Positions 8,858 to 17,600 of a DNA stretch of 64,000 bases are shown here, piece after piece. Numbering within the stretch: position 1 is the stretch's first letter; the number at the start of each line of letters is the position of its first letter. The translations under genes were made by a program, and so were the position numbers. The notes under the pieces were generated by a model. The model was given only the letters and a program-made list of their open reading frames with translations, was not told the origin of the DNA and made no database searches. Source of the stretch: UBA7803 sp034522075 (GTDB lineage Bacteria > Pseudomonadota > Gammaproteobacteria > Pseudomonadales > Azotimanducaceae); NCBI GenBank assembly GCA_034522075.1, contig JAXHLO010000006.1, forward strand, positions 310,001-374,000, in the 5' to 3' direction.

Positions 8858-8893
8858 GTGCGCTTCGAGCCTCCGGATCCTCCGGATGTATGA

Positions 8894-9289
8894 TCAGCCG
8901 CGCTGGTTGAGCCAGGTTTCGGCGATCAGAGCGGCGGCGGCGGCGTGCTCGCCGCCATATTCCCGGGCGGCGCGGCTGGTCAGACGTTCATCCACCAGCA
9001 GACAGGGGATGCCCGTGTGACGCTCGAGCGCGGCTGCAAACTCCCGGGCGCGCTCGGACATGTCGCTCTCCGTGTCGTCCATGTTCAGCGGTAACCCCAC
9101 CAGTAGATACAGCGGCCGCCAGCTCGCCGCCAGCTCCGCCACGGCGGCCCAGTCCGGACGGCCATGGCGGGCCCGCAGCGTGATGAGAGGCGTCGCCGTG
9201 CCGGTTACCGTCTGGCCGCTGGCGACGCCGATGTGGCGCAGCCCGAAATCGAAGGCGAGAACATAGCCGCGGGTGGAAGGTGCTGACAT
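8894..9289 (-). CDS. ruvX: RuvX/YqgF pre-16S rRNA nuclease
   Basis: The 131-aa RNase H-fold protein was first described as a putative Holliday junction resolvase. In E. coli it is known to process the 5' end of 16S rRNA. The catalytic-site motifs are the first Asp in LAFDFGLRHIGVA, the VGLPLNMDD segment and the VDERLTS motif. It is preceded by yqgE with 22 nt between them, a pairing conserved in most gammaproteobacteria. Confidence 0.95.
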   Translation of the reverse strand: MSAPSTRGYVLAFDFGLRHIGVASGQTVTGTATPLITLRARHGRPDWAAVAELAASWRPLYLLVGLPLNMDDTESDMSERAREFAAALERHTGIPCLLVDERLTSRAAREYGGEHAAAAALIAETWLNQRG

Positions 9290-9311
9290 GCGGCAGCCGG
9301 CCCGGGCCGCC

Positions 9312-9872
9312 TCAGGCGTGGCCCGCCTGTCCGGACATGAGGCGGAAATCGATGCCCAGGGCGGCAGCCGCTTTGCTGACCCGGGTGTCGAAGGGTTCGC
9401 GGAACACCACGTCGAGGCTGGCCGGACAGGTCAGCCAGGCGTTCTCCTTGAGTTCGTCTTCGAGCTGGCCGCCGTCCCAGCCCGCATAGCCCAGCGCTAC
9501 CAGATAGTCACGCGGCCCGGCGCCGCGGCCGATGGCTTCGAGGACTTCCCGGGCAGCGGTGAGCATCAGGTTATTGCCGAGGTCCAGCGAGGCGTCGAAA
9601 CGCTGATCGTCGCTGTGCAGAATGAACCCGCGGTCGCGGGCCACCGGCCCGCCGTCCATCACCGGTGTCGCGGCATCCACCTGGGCGGATTCCATGCCGA
9701 GCTGGCCCAGCAGTTCCACCAGCGACAGCTCCCCGGGCTTGTTGATGACCAGGCCCATGGCACCGTCGTCATTGTGCTCGCACAGATAGATGATGGTGTC
9801 GCCGAAGTAGCTTCCGGTCATGGCCGGCATGGCGATCAGGAACTGGTTCTTCAGGCTGCTTTCAGGTGTCAA
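9312..9872 (-). CDS. yqgE: UPF0301 protein YqgE/AlgH
   Basis: The 186-aa protein of the UPF0301 (AlgH) family has an unresolved biochemical role. It shows the family's opening LKNQFLIAMPAM, the GLVINKP motif and the GYAGWDGGQLEDEL signature. No ATG lies at the expected position. I chose TTG at 9872 because homologues begin with a short leader before SLKNxFLIAMP, because GGGAG lies 6 nt upstream, and because the resulting length is normal. That start lies inside the 3' end of tonB, giving an 11-nt overlap. Confidence 0.9.
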   Translation of the reverse strand: MTPESSLKNQFLIAMPAMTGSYFGDTIIYLCEHNDDGAMGLVINKPGELSLVELLGQLGMESAQVDAATPVMDGGPVARDRGFILHSDDQRFDASLDLGNNLMLTAAREVLEAIGRGAGPRDYLVALGYAGWDGGQLEDELKENAWLTCPASLDVVFREPFDTRVSKAAAALGIDFRLMSGQAGHA

Positions 9873-10722
9873 GACGGGCTCCCGATCTGGAGAATTGCCA
9901 GGTGCGGATGATTTCCAGGCGATCGTACTTCTTGCGCATCTCCACCGGGAAGTCCTGATAGGGTGCTGCCATACGCACGATGCGCAGGGCGGCATCATCC
10001 AGGACCTTGTGGCCGGAGGATTCCAGCAGACGGACCTCTTCCAGAGCACCATCGTAGCGCAACACCACCAGCAGACGCAGATCGCCGTAGACCCGGCCGC
10101 CCGGATAGTTGGCATTGCCGACCCGTTCCACCTTCTGCCGCCAGGCATTCAGATAAGCCGCCTCGTCCGCACTCTTGGTGGATACGCTGGTCAGGCGCTT
10201 CACGCGCGGCCGTTTGGCCTGGGCCTGCTGGTCCTGGGCGATCCGCGCCTCCAGGCTGGCGATCTCCTGGGCCAGGTTGTCATAGGACAGCGTGGTCATG
10301 CTGGGGCTCGGCGGCTGCTCCTCCACCGGCACCACCTCGTCTTCCGTGACCTGGTCTTCGCTGGCGGTGTCCGTGGCCAGCAGGTCGCGTTCGAGACGTG
10401 TCTCTGCGGGCAGGGGAGCGGGCGGGTCCGGCACCACCGATTGCACGGCATCGGTATGAAAATCCGCTTCCGTGGGGCTGGTAGTCTCGCGGGCCTCGGT
10501 CTCTGTGCCGCTGCCGAGCTGGTTGGATTGAGCGATGAAGTCGGCATCCTCCGGGGCTTCGCGGTCGGCGTGCTGAGCCAGCGTCACCTCAATGGTAGGC
10601 GCAGGCGGCCCGCGGTCCTGGGAGGCGAACCCCACGCCCAGGATGATGGCCGCGTGCAGCGACGCGGCGAGAAACAGCGTGAAACCGAGTCTGTCTCTGG
10701 GTGTAATGCTGATGGCAGCCAT
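9862..10722 (-). CDS. tonB: TonB family energy transducer
   Basis: The 286-aa protein has a cytoplasmic N-terminus, one membrane anchor (about residues 12-33) and a long acidic, Pro/Glu-rich periplasmic linker. A short coiled-coil-like stretch (LAQEIASLEARIAQDQQAQAK) leads to a C-terminal TonB domain (about residues 190-280, with YPGGRVYGDLRLLVVLRYDG). TonB passes proton-motive force from ExbB/ExbD to outer-membrane receptors; no exbB or exbD is in the window. The linker is more acidic than the classical Pro-Lys type. The gene sits between gshB and yqgE, a position known for tonB paralogues in gammaproteobacteria. Confidence 0.88.
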   Translation of the reverse strand: MAAISITPRDRLGFTLFLAASLHAAIILGVGFASQDRGPPAPTIEVTLAQHADREAPEDADFIAQSNQLGSGTETEARETTSPTEADFHTDAVQSVVPDPPAPLPAETRLERDLLATDTASEDQVTEDEVVPVEEQPPSPSMTTLSYDNLAQEIASLEARIAQDQQAQAKRPRVKRLTSVSTKSADEAAYLNAWRQKVERVGNANYPGGRVYGDLRLLVVLRYDGALEEVRLLESSGHKVLDDAALRIVRMAAPYQDFPVEMRKKYDRLEIIRTWQFSRSGARLDT

Positions 10723-10818
10723 AGCTCGTTGCCGTGTCGCTGTTTGACGCGGGGCGGGACGCCGGGTTCAGTACCGCGGGGTCAGCACGCCGGCCCCGGC
10801 TCCGCTCGAGCCCGCGCC

Positions 10819-11853
10819 TCAGTGCGTCTGCCCTACGCCTGCCGACAGCTTAGCCGCGATCCGGTCCATCAGCATAGCGCCGATATCGAGGGAAAACTGT
10901 GCATCGAGTTCGCGAATGCAGGTGGGACAGGTCACGTTCACTTCCGTGAGATAGTCGCCGATCACGTCTATGCCCACGAACATCAGCCCGCGCCGTTTGA
11001 CTTCCGGCCCCACCTGCCCGGCGATGAAGCGGTCGCGGTCGGTGAGTTCCCGCCCCGTGCCGGTACCGCCGGCAGCCAGATTGCCGCGGGATTCGCCGGC
11101 CAGAGGCACCCGGGCCAGGGCATAGGGAACCGGCTCGCCGTCCACCAGCAGAATCCGCTTATCGCCGTCGGCGATTTCCGGCAGATAGCGCTGCCCCATG
11201 ATGTGCCGGGTGCCGCCTGCGGTGAGGATTTCCAGGACCACGCTCAGGTTCGGGTCACCCTCCATCATACGGAATATGGACGCGCCGCCCATGCCGTCCA
11301 GGGGTTTGAACACGACGTTGCGCTGGGCGGCGTGGAAGGCCCGCAGGACGTCCGCCCGGCGGCTCACGACCAGCGGCGGACAGCACTCCGGAAAGGCGGT
11401 TGCGTAGAACTTCTCGTTGCAGTCGCGCAGGCTCGCGGGCCGGTTCACCACCAGCACGCCGGCGGCCTCGGCGCGCTCGAGGAAGTACGTTGCGTAGATG
11501 TACTCCATGTCGAAAGGCGGGTCCTTGCGCATCATGATCACGTCCATGTCCGCAAGCGGGCGCTCCACGCCGTCGCCGAGGGCATAGAAATCGCCGTCGA
11601 TGACGTCGGCCGGATCCAGGCTCTCCGCGAAGGCGCCGGTGAGGCGCAGAGGGTGAAAGAAGGCATGCGGTTCGCTCTGCCGCAGCACCAGATCGCCGGT
11701 GTCGAGGAAGAAAATCTCCCAACCGCGACGCTGTGCCGCGCGAATCATGGCCAAAGTGCTATCTTTCTTTAGAGAAAGGCTCGGCAGTGGGTCCATGACG
11801 AAGGCGATACGGGTGCCCGGGCCCCCTTTTCGGTCGCTGCCGGAGGTGGTCAT
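10819..11853 (-). CDS. gshB: Glutathione synthetase
   Basis: The 344-aa ATP-grasp enzyme joins gamma-glutamylcysteine and glycine. The conserved opening FVMDPLPSLSLKKDSTLAM is present, as are MMRKDPPFDMEY, the ATP-grasp lid FKPLDGMGGASIF and the C-terminal EVNVTCPTCIRELD (the family usually has EINVTSPTG). The start at ATG 11853 gives a normal length with a short Gly/Ser-rich leader. A ribosome-binding site is not obvious. It diverges from pilG across 198 nt, in which I see no strong sigma-70 promoter in either direction. Confidence 0.95.
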   Translation of the reverse strand: MTTSGSDRKGGPGTRIAFVMDPLPSLSLKKDSTLAMIRAAQRRGWEIFFLDTGDLVLRQSEPHAFFHPLRLTGAFAESLDPADVIDGDFYALGDGVERPLADMDVIMMRKDPPFDMEYIYATYFLERAEAAGVLVVNRPASLRDCNEKFYATAFPECCPPLVVSRRADVLRAFHAAQRNVVFKPLDGMGGASIFRMMEGDPNLSVVLEILTAGGTRHIMGQRYLPEIADGDKRILLVDGEPVPYALARVPLAGESRGNLAAGGTGTGRELTDRDRFIAGQVGPEVKRRGLMFVGIDVIGDYLTEVNVTCPTCIRELDAQFSLDIGAMLMDRIAAKLSAGVGQTH

Positions 11854-12051
11854 GTGGTGGATCGTCCGTGGTGCCAGGTTGCGCGCTAAACTACCCGGAA
11901 GGGTGCCCGGCGGCAACTGGAATGAGACGTAATTCCCTTATCTCACCGGCACTTATGGCGCCAATCCGGGCTGACGTGATACAACGCGGGGATCTGCGGG
12001 AGCGAACACCCGGCCCTAACAACGGCCCTAACGAGGGAGCATGGAACTGAC

Positions 12052-12432
12052 ATGGAAGAGGTTCTTCGAGGCGTCAAGGTCCTGGTGATCGACGACAGCA
12101 AGACGATACGCCGCAGTGCTGAGAATCTGCTCACCAAGGAAGGCTATGACGTCATTACCGCCACCGACGGCTTTGACGCTCTGGCCAAGATTGCCGATTC
12201 GCGCCCGGAAATCATTTTCGTCGACATCATGATGCCGCGCCTGGATGGCTATCAGACCTGCGCCCTGATCAAGAACAACAGTGAGTTCAAGGGGACGCCG
12301 GTAGTCATGCTGTCCAGTAAGGATGGCCTGTTCGACAAAGCCAAGGGGCGCATCGTCGGGTCGGACCGCTACATCACCAAACCGTTCAGTAAGGAAGAGC
12401 TGCTGGGCACCATCCGCACGCTCGTTCATTGA
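12052..12432 (+). CDS. pilG: Twitching motility response regulator PilG
   Basis: The 126-aa single REC domain has the acidic pair in LVIDDSK, the phospho-acceptor Asp in IIFVDIMMPRLDGYQ, and the switch Thr/Ser and Lys in VVMLSSKDG and YITKPFSKEEL. In Pseudomonas PilG is the CheY-like output of the Pil-Chp pathway that promotes pilus extension and polarity. It is the first gene of a plus-strand run pilG-pilH-pilI-pilJ-chpA-chpC. A GGGAG sequence lies 12 nt before the ATG. A short direct repeat of GGCCCTAAC lies just upstream. Confidence 0.95.
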   Translation: MEEVLRGVKVLVIDDSKTIRRSAENLLTKEGYDVITATDGFDALAKIADSRPEIIFVDIMMPRLDGYQTCALIKNNSEFKGTPVVMLSSKDGLFDKAKGRIVGSDRYITKPFSKEELLGTIRTLVH

Positions 12433-12453
12433 CTCGAGAGGTCTTAAGACGTC

Positions 12454-12819
12454 ATGGCACGGATTCTAGTGGTCGATGATTCTCCTACCGAGACCCATCA
12501 CTTCGTCAATATCCTGGCCCGGCACGGCCACCAGGTGCTCACGGCCACCAGCGGCACGGACGGCATCAACCTGGCAAGCGCCGAGCAGCCAGATGTGATT
12601 CTCATGGACGTGGTCATGCCCGGTGTGAATGGCTTTCAGGCCACGCGGCAACTGACCCGGGGCAATGATACGGGCCATATTCCCGTGATCATCGTGTCCT
12701 CCAAGAGCCAGGCGGCCGACCGTGTGTGGGGCGAACGCCAGGGCGCCTGCGGCTACCTCACCAAACCGGTGGATGACCGTACCCTCATCGATGCCGTCAA
12801 CGGCGTGCTCGGAGCCTGA
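12454..12819 (+). CDS. pilH: Twitching motility response regulator PilH
   Basis: The 121-aa CheY-like REC domain has LVVDDSPTE at the N-terminus, the phospho-acceptor Asp in VILMDVVMPGVNGFQ, and the C-terminal GYLTKPVDDRTL motif. PilH acts opposite PilG in Pseudomonas, possibly as a phosphate sink that favours retraction. It is 21 nt after pilG and is followed immediately by pilI, 1 nt after its stop, so the genes are almost certainly co-transcribed. Confidence 0.95.
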   Translation: MARILVVDDSPTETHHFVNILARHGHQVLTATSGTDGINLASAEQPDVILMDVVMPGVNGFQATRQLTRGNDTGHIPVIIVSSKSQAADRVWGERQGACGYLTKPVDDRTLIDAVNGVLGA

Positions 12820-12820
12820 G

Positions 12821-13366
12821 ATGTCGGCCAACCATGCACTGCAGCTGCTGCGCGACATCGAGACGGCGACGTTCCGTCACGCCGCACCCCTGCCGCTGCG
12901 CCAGGATGCACATCCGCAATGGCAGGGTATGGGCTATCAGGTCGGCGGCCTGCGGCTGGTTTCCGCCATGGGCGAAATCAGCGAAGTCCTCAAGCCGCCC
13001 AGAGTGGCCGCATTGCCCGGCGTTAAATCCTGGGTGCTGGGCGTGGCCAACATTCGCGGACGCCTCATTCCGGTTATCGATCTGCACGAGTTTCTGGGCA
13101 TCGCCCCGACGTTGCCCATGGCCCAGTGGCGCGTGCTGGTGGTCGAGGACGAAGAGATGATTGCCGGGCTGCTGGTGGAGCAGTCACTGGGCATGCAGCA
13201 TTTTCTCGAGGACAGCTTCGAGGAAGCCTCGGCCGAAGGCCTGGGGGCTCTGGCCCCATATGTACGCGGTGCTTTCCGCCACGGCGGCCGCGTTTTTTAC
13301 GATGCGCAACTCAAATGGATCCTGCGGGACGAGAAGTTCCTGGACGTTGCACAACAGACCAACTAG
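12821..13366 (+). CDS. pilI: CheW-like adaptor PilI
   Basis: The 181-aa CheW-domain protein is expected to link the receptor PilJ to the kinase ChpA at the cell pole. After an N-terminal helix it shows the PilI-type opening GYQVGGLRLVSAMGEISEV. The CheW core is VAALPGVKSWVLGVANIRG with the VIDLHEFLG strand. The C-terminal part (residues 107-181) has the variable regulatory surface and the APYVRGAFRHGG segment. Its ATG lies 1 nt after the pilH stop. Confidence 0.93.
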   Translation: MSANHALQLLRDIETATFRHAAPLPLRQDAHPQWQGMGYQVGGLRLVSAMGEISEVLKPPRVAALPGVKSWVLGVANIRGRLIPVIDLHEFLGIAPTLPMAQWRVLVVEDEEMIAGLLVEQSLGMQHFLEDSFEEASAEGLGALAPYVRGAFRHGGRVFYDAQLKWILRDEKFLDVAQQTN

Positions 13367-13381
13367 ACGGATTACAGGGAT

Positions 13382-14601
13382 ATGAAATCAGGAAAGTTGT
13401 CGCCATTGCTCGTGTTCATGCTGCTGCTGCTTGCAGCCACCATGGGCGGAATGGCCTGGTCGCTGCTCACCTCTGCTACTGCGGTCACCGATAACACGGC
13501 GCTGTGGTTCGCCGTGGGCGGCATGGTACTGGTGGCCGTTATAGCCATCGTCATGCTTCGCGACACGCGCAAGCAGTTGGCGGAACAGGCGTCGCAGAAC
13601 GAACGCAATCAGGCGGCCATTCTGCAGTTGCTGGACGAGATTGCCGACCTGGCGGAAGGGATCTGTCGATCCACGCCTCGGTGACCGAAAACTTCACCGG
13701 CGCCATCGCCGACTCCATCAACTTCGCCATCGATCAGATGCGCGGGCTGGTGTCGAACATCAACCACCTGTCCGTGCAGGTGGCCAAGGCCGCCTCGGAA
13801 ACTCAGTCCACGGCCAGCGACCTGGCATCCGCCGCCGAGAATCAGGCCAAGGAGATCGGTGCAGCCTCACATGCGATCAACGAGATGGCTGTGTCCATCG
13901 ATCACGTGTCGTCCAACGCTGCCGAATCCGCGGCGGTGGCGGAGCGAGCCGTGGAAATCGCAAACAAAGGTGCCGACGTGGTACAGGACACGATTACCGG
14001 CATGGATACGATTCGCGGGCAGATTCAGGAAACGTCCAAGCGCATCAAGCGTCTGGGGGAATCCAGCCAAGAGATCGGCGACATCGTCTCGCTCATCAAC
14101 GACATTGCCGACCAGACCAACATTCTGTCGCTGAATGCGGCCATCCAGGCTTCCATGGCCGGTGATGCGGGCCGCGGCTTTGCCGTGGTGGCGGACGAAG
14201 TGCAGCGCCTGGCGGAACGCTCTTCGGCAGCCACCAAGCAGATTGCGGCTCTGGTGAAGACCATTCAGACGGACACCAATGAAGCCGTGATTTCCATGGA
14301 GCAGACCACGTCTGAAGTGGTCAGCGGTGCCAAGCGTGCCCAGGATGCCGGGGTGGCGCTGGAGGAAATCGAAAACGTCTCTACGTCGCTGGCCGAACTG
14401 ATCCAGAACATTTCCAATGCCGCACGCCAGCAGGCGGCATCGGCAGGCCACGTTTCCAATACCATGAACGTGATTCAGGAGATTACGGCGCAGACCGTCA
14501 CCTCCACCGAACAGACGGCCTCATCCATCGGTAACCTGGCCAAGATGGCCAACGAGATGAGGGAATCGGTAGAAGGGTTCAAGCTTCCCGAGCACAATTA
14601 A
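13382..14601 (+). pseudogene. pilJ: Methyl-accepting chemotaxis protein PilJ, frameshifted and lacking a sensor domain
   Basis: The receptor of the Pil-Chp system is split between two frames. The first frame runs 13382-13684 (100 aa) and the second is coding from about 13660 to 14601. The break is in GAAGGGATC, where the GGG run at 13658-13660 appears to lack one G: a fourth G would restore EGDLSIHASVTE, as in homologues. Rejoined, the protein would be about 406 aa. Two membrane segments (residues 8-30 and 41-60) are separated by only about 10 residues. The large periplasmic PilJ domain of the usual ~680-aa protein is therefore absent. The signalling tip DIADQTNILSLNAAIQAS is intact. The break could be a sequencing error, a real mutation or phase variation. 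Confidence 0.85.
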
Positions 14602-14655
14602 GTGCGCATCAGGCACAGCGCCGCTCCGGCAGGCCCATAGGACCAAGGCATTCAT

Positions 14656-17600
14656 ATGGCGACAAGCCGAGAACACTTCGCGCTCGACTGGATCAGAGGC
14701 GAGCTGCTCGAAACGCTGAGCACGGCGCGGGCCGGGCTCGAGGCGTTTGCCGAGGCCGTGGAGAACGGTACCGCGCCGCAGCAGGCCGCCGGCGAGGACC
14801 CCATGCGCGCCTGTGTGAACGGCCTGCATCAGGTGCACGGCACTCTGGTCATGCTCGAGCTCAAGGGCGTGACACTGCTTGCCGACCATCTCGAGCGGGT
14901 GGCCGAGCGGCTCATGGCGGGCGAAGTGACCGATGTGTCCGGAGCCTGCCAGAGTCTCATGCAGGGAATACTCGAGCTGCCCGGCTACCTGGACGAGCTG
15001 CGCTCCGGCGTGCCGGATTCCGATACCGCCCTGCTGCCGCTGGTCAACGAGCTGCGGGGGCATCTCGGTGAAGCGCCGGTCGAAGACCGCCATGCCGCCG
15101 CAGTGCGTCTGCATGGCGCGGCCAGCGATGCAGCCCTGGGGCGCTTCGATGCCATCGGCGGCGCCGAGAAGACCCGCAAGATCCGCACCGCTTATCAGCA
15201 GGTGCTGCTGGGCCTGCTGAAAGGCGGAGCCCCATCCCGGGCCCTGGACACGCTGCGTAAGGTGGCCCAGGGCATGAGCAAAGTGTGTGAAGGCACGCCG
15301 TTCGAATTCCAGTGGCAGGCTTTCGGCGAGTTCGTGGAGAGCCTGGCCAGCGAGGATGCCGAGCGTCTGGACAACGATGCCGTGAAGCTGCTGCGTCGGG
15401 TGGACTCGGAGATTCGCGAGATCGGCCAGACCGGCCGCGCCGCCCTGCAGCGCCCCGTGCCCGTGGCGCTGATTCGCCAGCTCCTGGACGCCGCCGCCGC
15501 GCGCGGCCGCAGCTCGCCGCTGCTCACCGAACTGAGCGACGCCGCGGCGCAGGGAGATGCCTCCGGGGCCTCCGGGGCCTCCGGGACCATGTCCCTGTCG
15601 GGCAAGCAGGCCCTGGTCAGTGCGGCGAGCGCCCTGCGGGAAGAAATCGGCACGATCAAAGACCGTCTGGATCTGTTCGTGCGCAGCGGCCGCGGCGACA
15701 CCGCCGAGCTGAACGAACTGCTGGCGCCGCTGAAACAGATCGGCAGCACCCTATCGCTGCTGGGATTCGAGAGCTCGAGAAGCATCGTCCTCGACCAGGT
15801 GGATGCGCTCTCTGCCCTGGTGGAAGGTCATGACAGCAGTGAACCTGCCATCCTCAATGTGGCCGGCGCGCTGGTCCAGGTGGACGAGAACCTGGCCGGG
15901 TTGACGCACGCCGGCAAGGGCGAGGTGGAAAAGATCACCGACGATGCCCATCGGGCGGTGGCTCAGCAGACACGCGACGACCTCGACCGGGTCAAGCAAT
16001 CCATCGTCGATTACGTGTCATCACAATGGGACGTGCGCCATCTGCAGGACACGGCGGCGGCGCTGGACGGCATTGCCGGGGCTCTGGGCATGATTCCCCT
16101 GACCAGAGCGGCGGAGTTGCTGCAGCGCTGCCGCCAATATGTCCACCAGGAACTCCTGGCCGGACATGTGCCGTCGTGGGAGGAGCTGGATCGGCTGGCC
16201 GATGCCCTGAGCGGCATCGATTATTATCTGGAGCGCCTGGCCAGCGAGAACCCGGGCGGCGCGGAGGACGTGCTGGAGCTGGCGCAGCGCAGCCTGGACG
16301 GCCTGTCGGCGAGTGCCGAACCCGCAGACGCGACGCCCGCGGACGCCCCCCGGGATGATGCCCCGCCCGTCTCCGAGGAACTGGTCGTTGAGGAACCGGT
16401 TGCGCAGGAGCCGTCAGCGGAGGAGGCGCCGGTAGAGGCCTTTCCGGGTGAGGAGCACGAGGCGGACGCCGATGCGGCACTGTACGGTGCCGCCGAGCAG
16501 GTGGACGTGGCGGCGCTGGACGAATCGGCAGACGCCGCCGAGCCTGAGCTCGAGATGGAGGCTGACGAGGACTTCGATCTGTCGAATGAGCTGTTCGACG
16601 ATCTGGTAGAGGACTCCAGCGCAACCGAGGCAACGCCGGCAGGCACGGGGACTGGCGAGCCGGAGCCCGCAGCGGAATCCGCCGAGCAGGAGCCGGCGGC
16701 GCCGGAAACGCAGGAAACCGCGCCGGCTGCTGCGACGGCATCCGCCAGCGCCGCAGCGGCGGTGGCCAGCCTGGCAGACGATTTCGACAGTGACGACGAG
16801 ATCGTCGAGATCTTCAGCGAAGAAGTGGATGAGGTGTTGGAAGCCATCGACGAACACCTGCCTCCCTGGCAGGCGGCGCTGGAAGACGAGGCCCGTCAGA
16901 CGGAGATTCGCCGGGCCTTTCACACCCTCAAGGGCAGCGGGCGGATGGTCGGCGCCAACATTCTCGGCGAGATGGCCTGGTCGGTCGAGAACATGCTCAA
17001 CCGGTTGCTTGACGGGACGGTAACCCTGACCGCGGAGTTTCCTGCGGTGGTGCAGGAGGCGCGGCAGCTGGTCCCAGTCCTGCGCGATGCCTTCGAGCAG
17101 AAATCGGCACCTGACATGGGTGCCGTGGCACGCATCATGGAGCAGGCCGACATGCTGGCCTCGGGCGGTGCTCTGGCCGATACGGCGGATCATGCCGAGC
17201 CGGCCGAGGCGGCTTCAGCCTCGGAGCAGGCAGCGGCTGCAGACGACGACCGTAACCTGTTCATCGACGAGGCGCGCAACCACATCGACACTCTGGCTGG
17301 CGCATCCCGGGGTGACGCCTTCGTCCTCGGCGACGACGCCATGCGGGCTCTGCATACCCTGTCCGGCAGCGCGGCCATGGCCGGCCTTGCCGCTGTGGCC
17401 GAGCTGGCGGCTCCGGCCTATGAGCTGGCACAGGCGCTGCGCCGGCCCGGCACGCAGACAGAACTCAGCGGCGAGGCGGCGGAGTTTTTCCGTCAGGCCA
17501 CCCAGGCCATGGCGGCCACCCTGGACGACATGCAGGCCGGCCGGGAACCGGAAGAGCAGTTCCAGCTCATCGCTGAAGCCGACCGTCTGCTCATGGGCGC

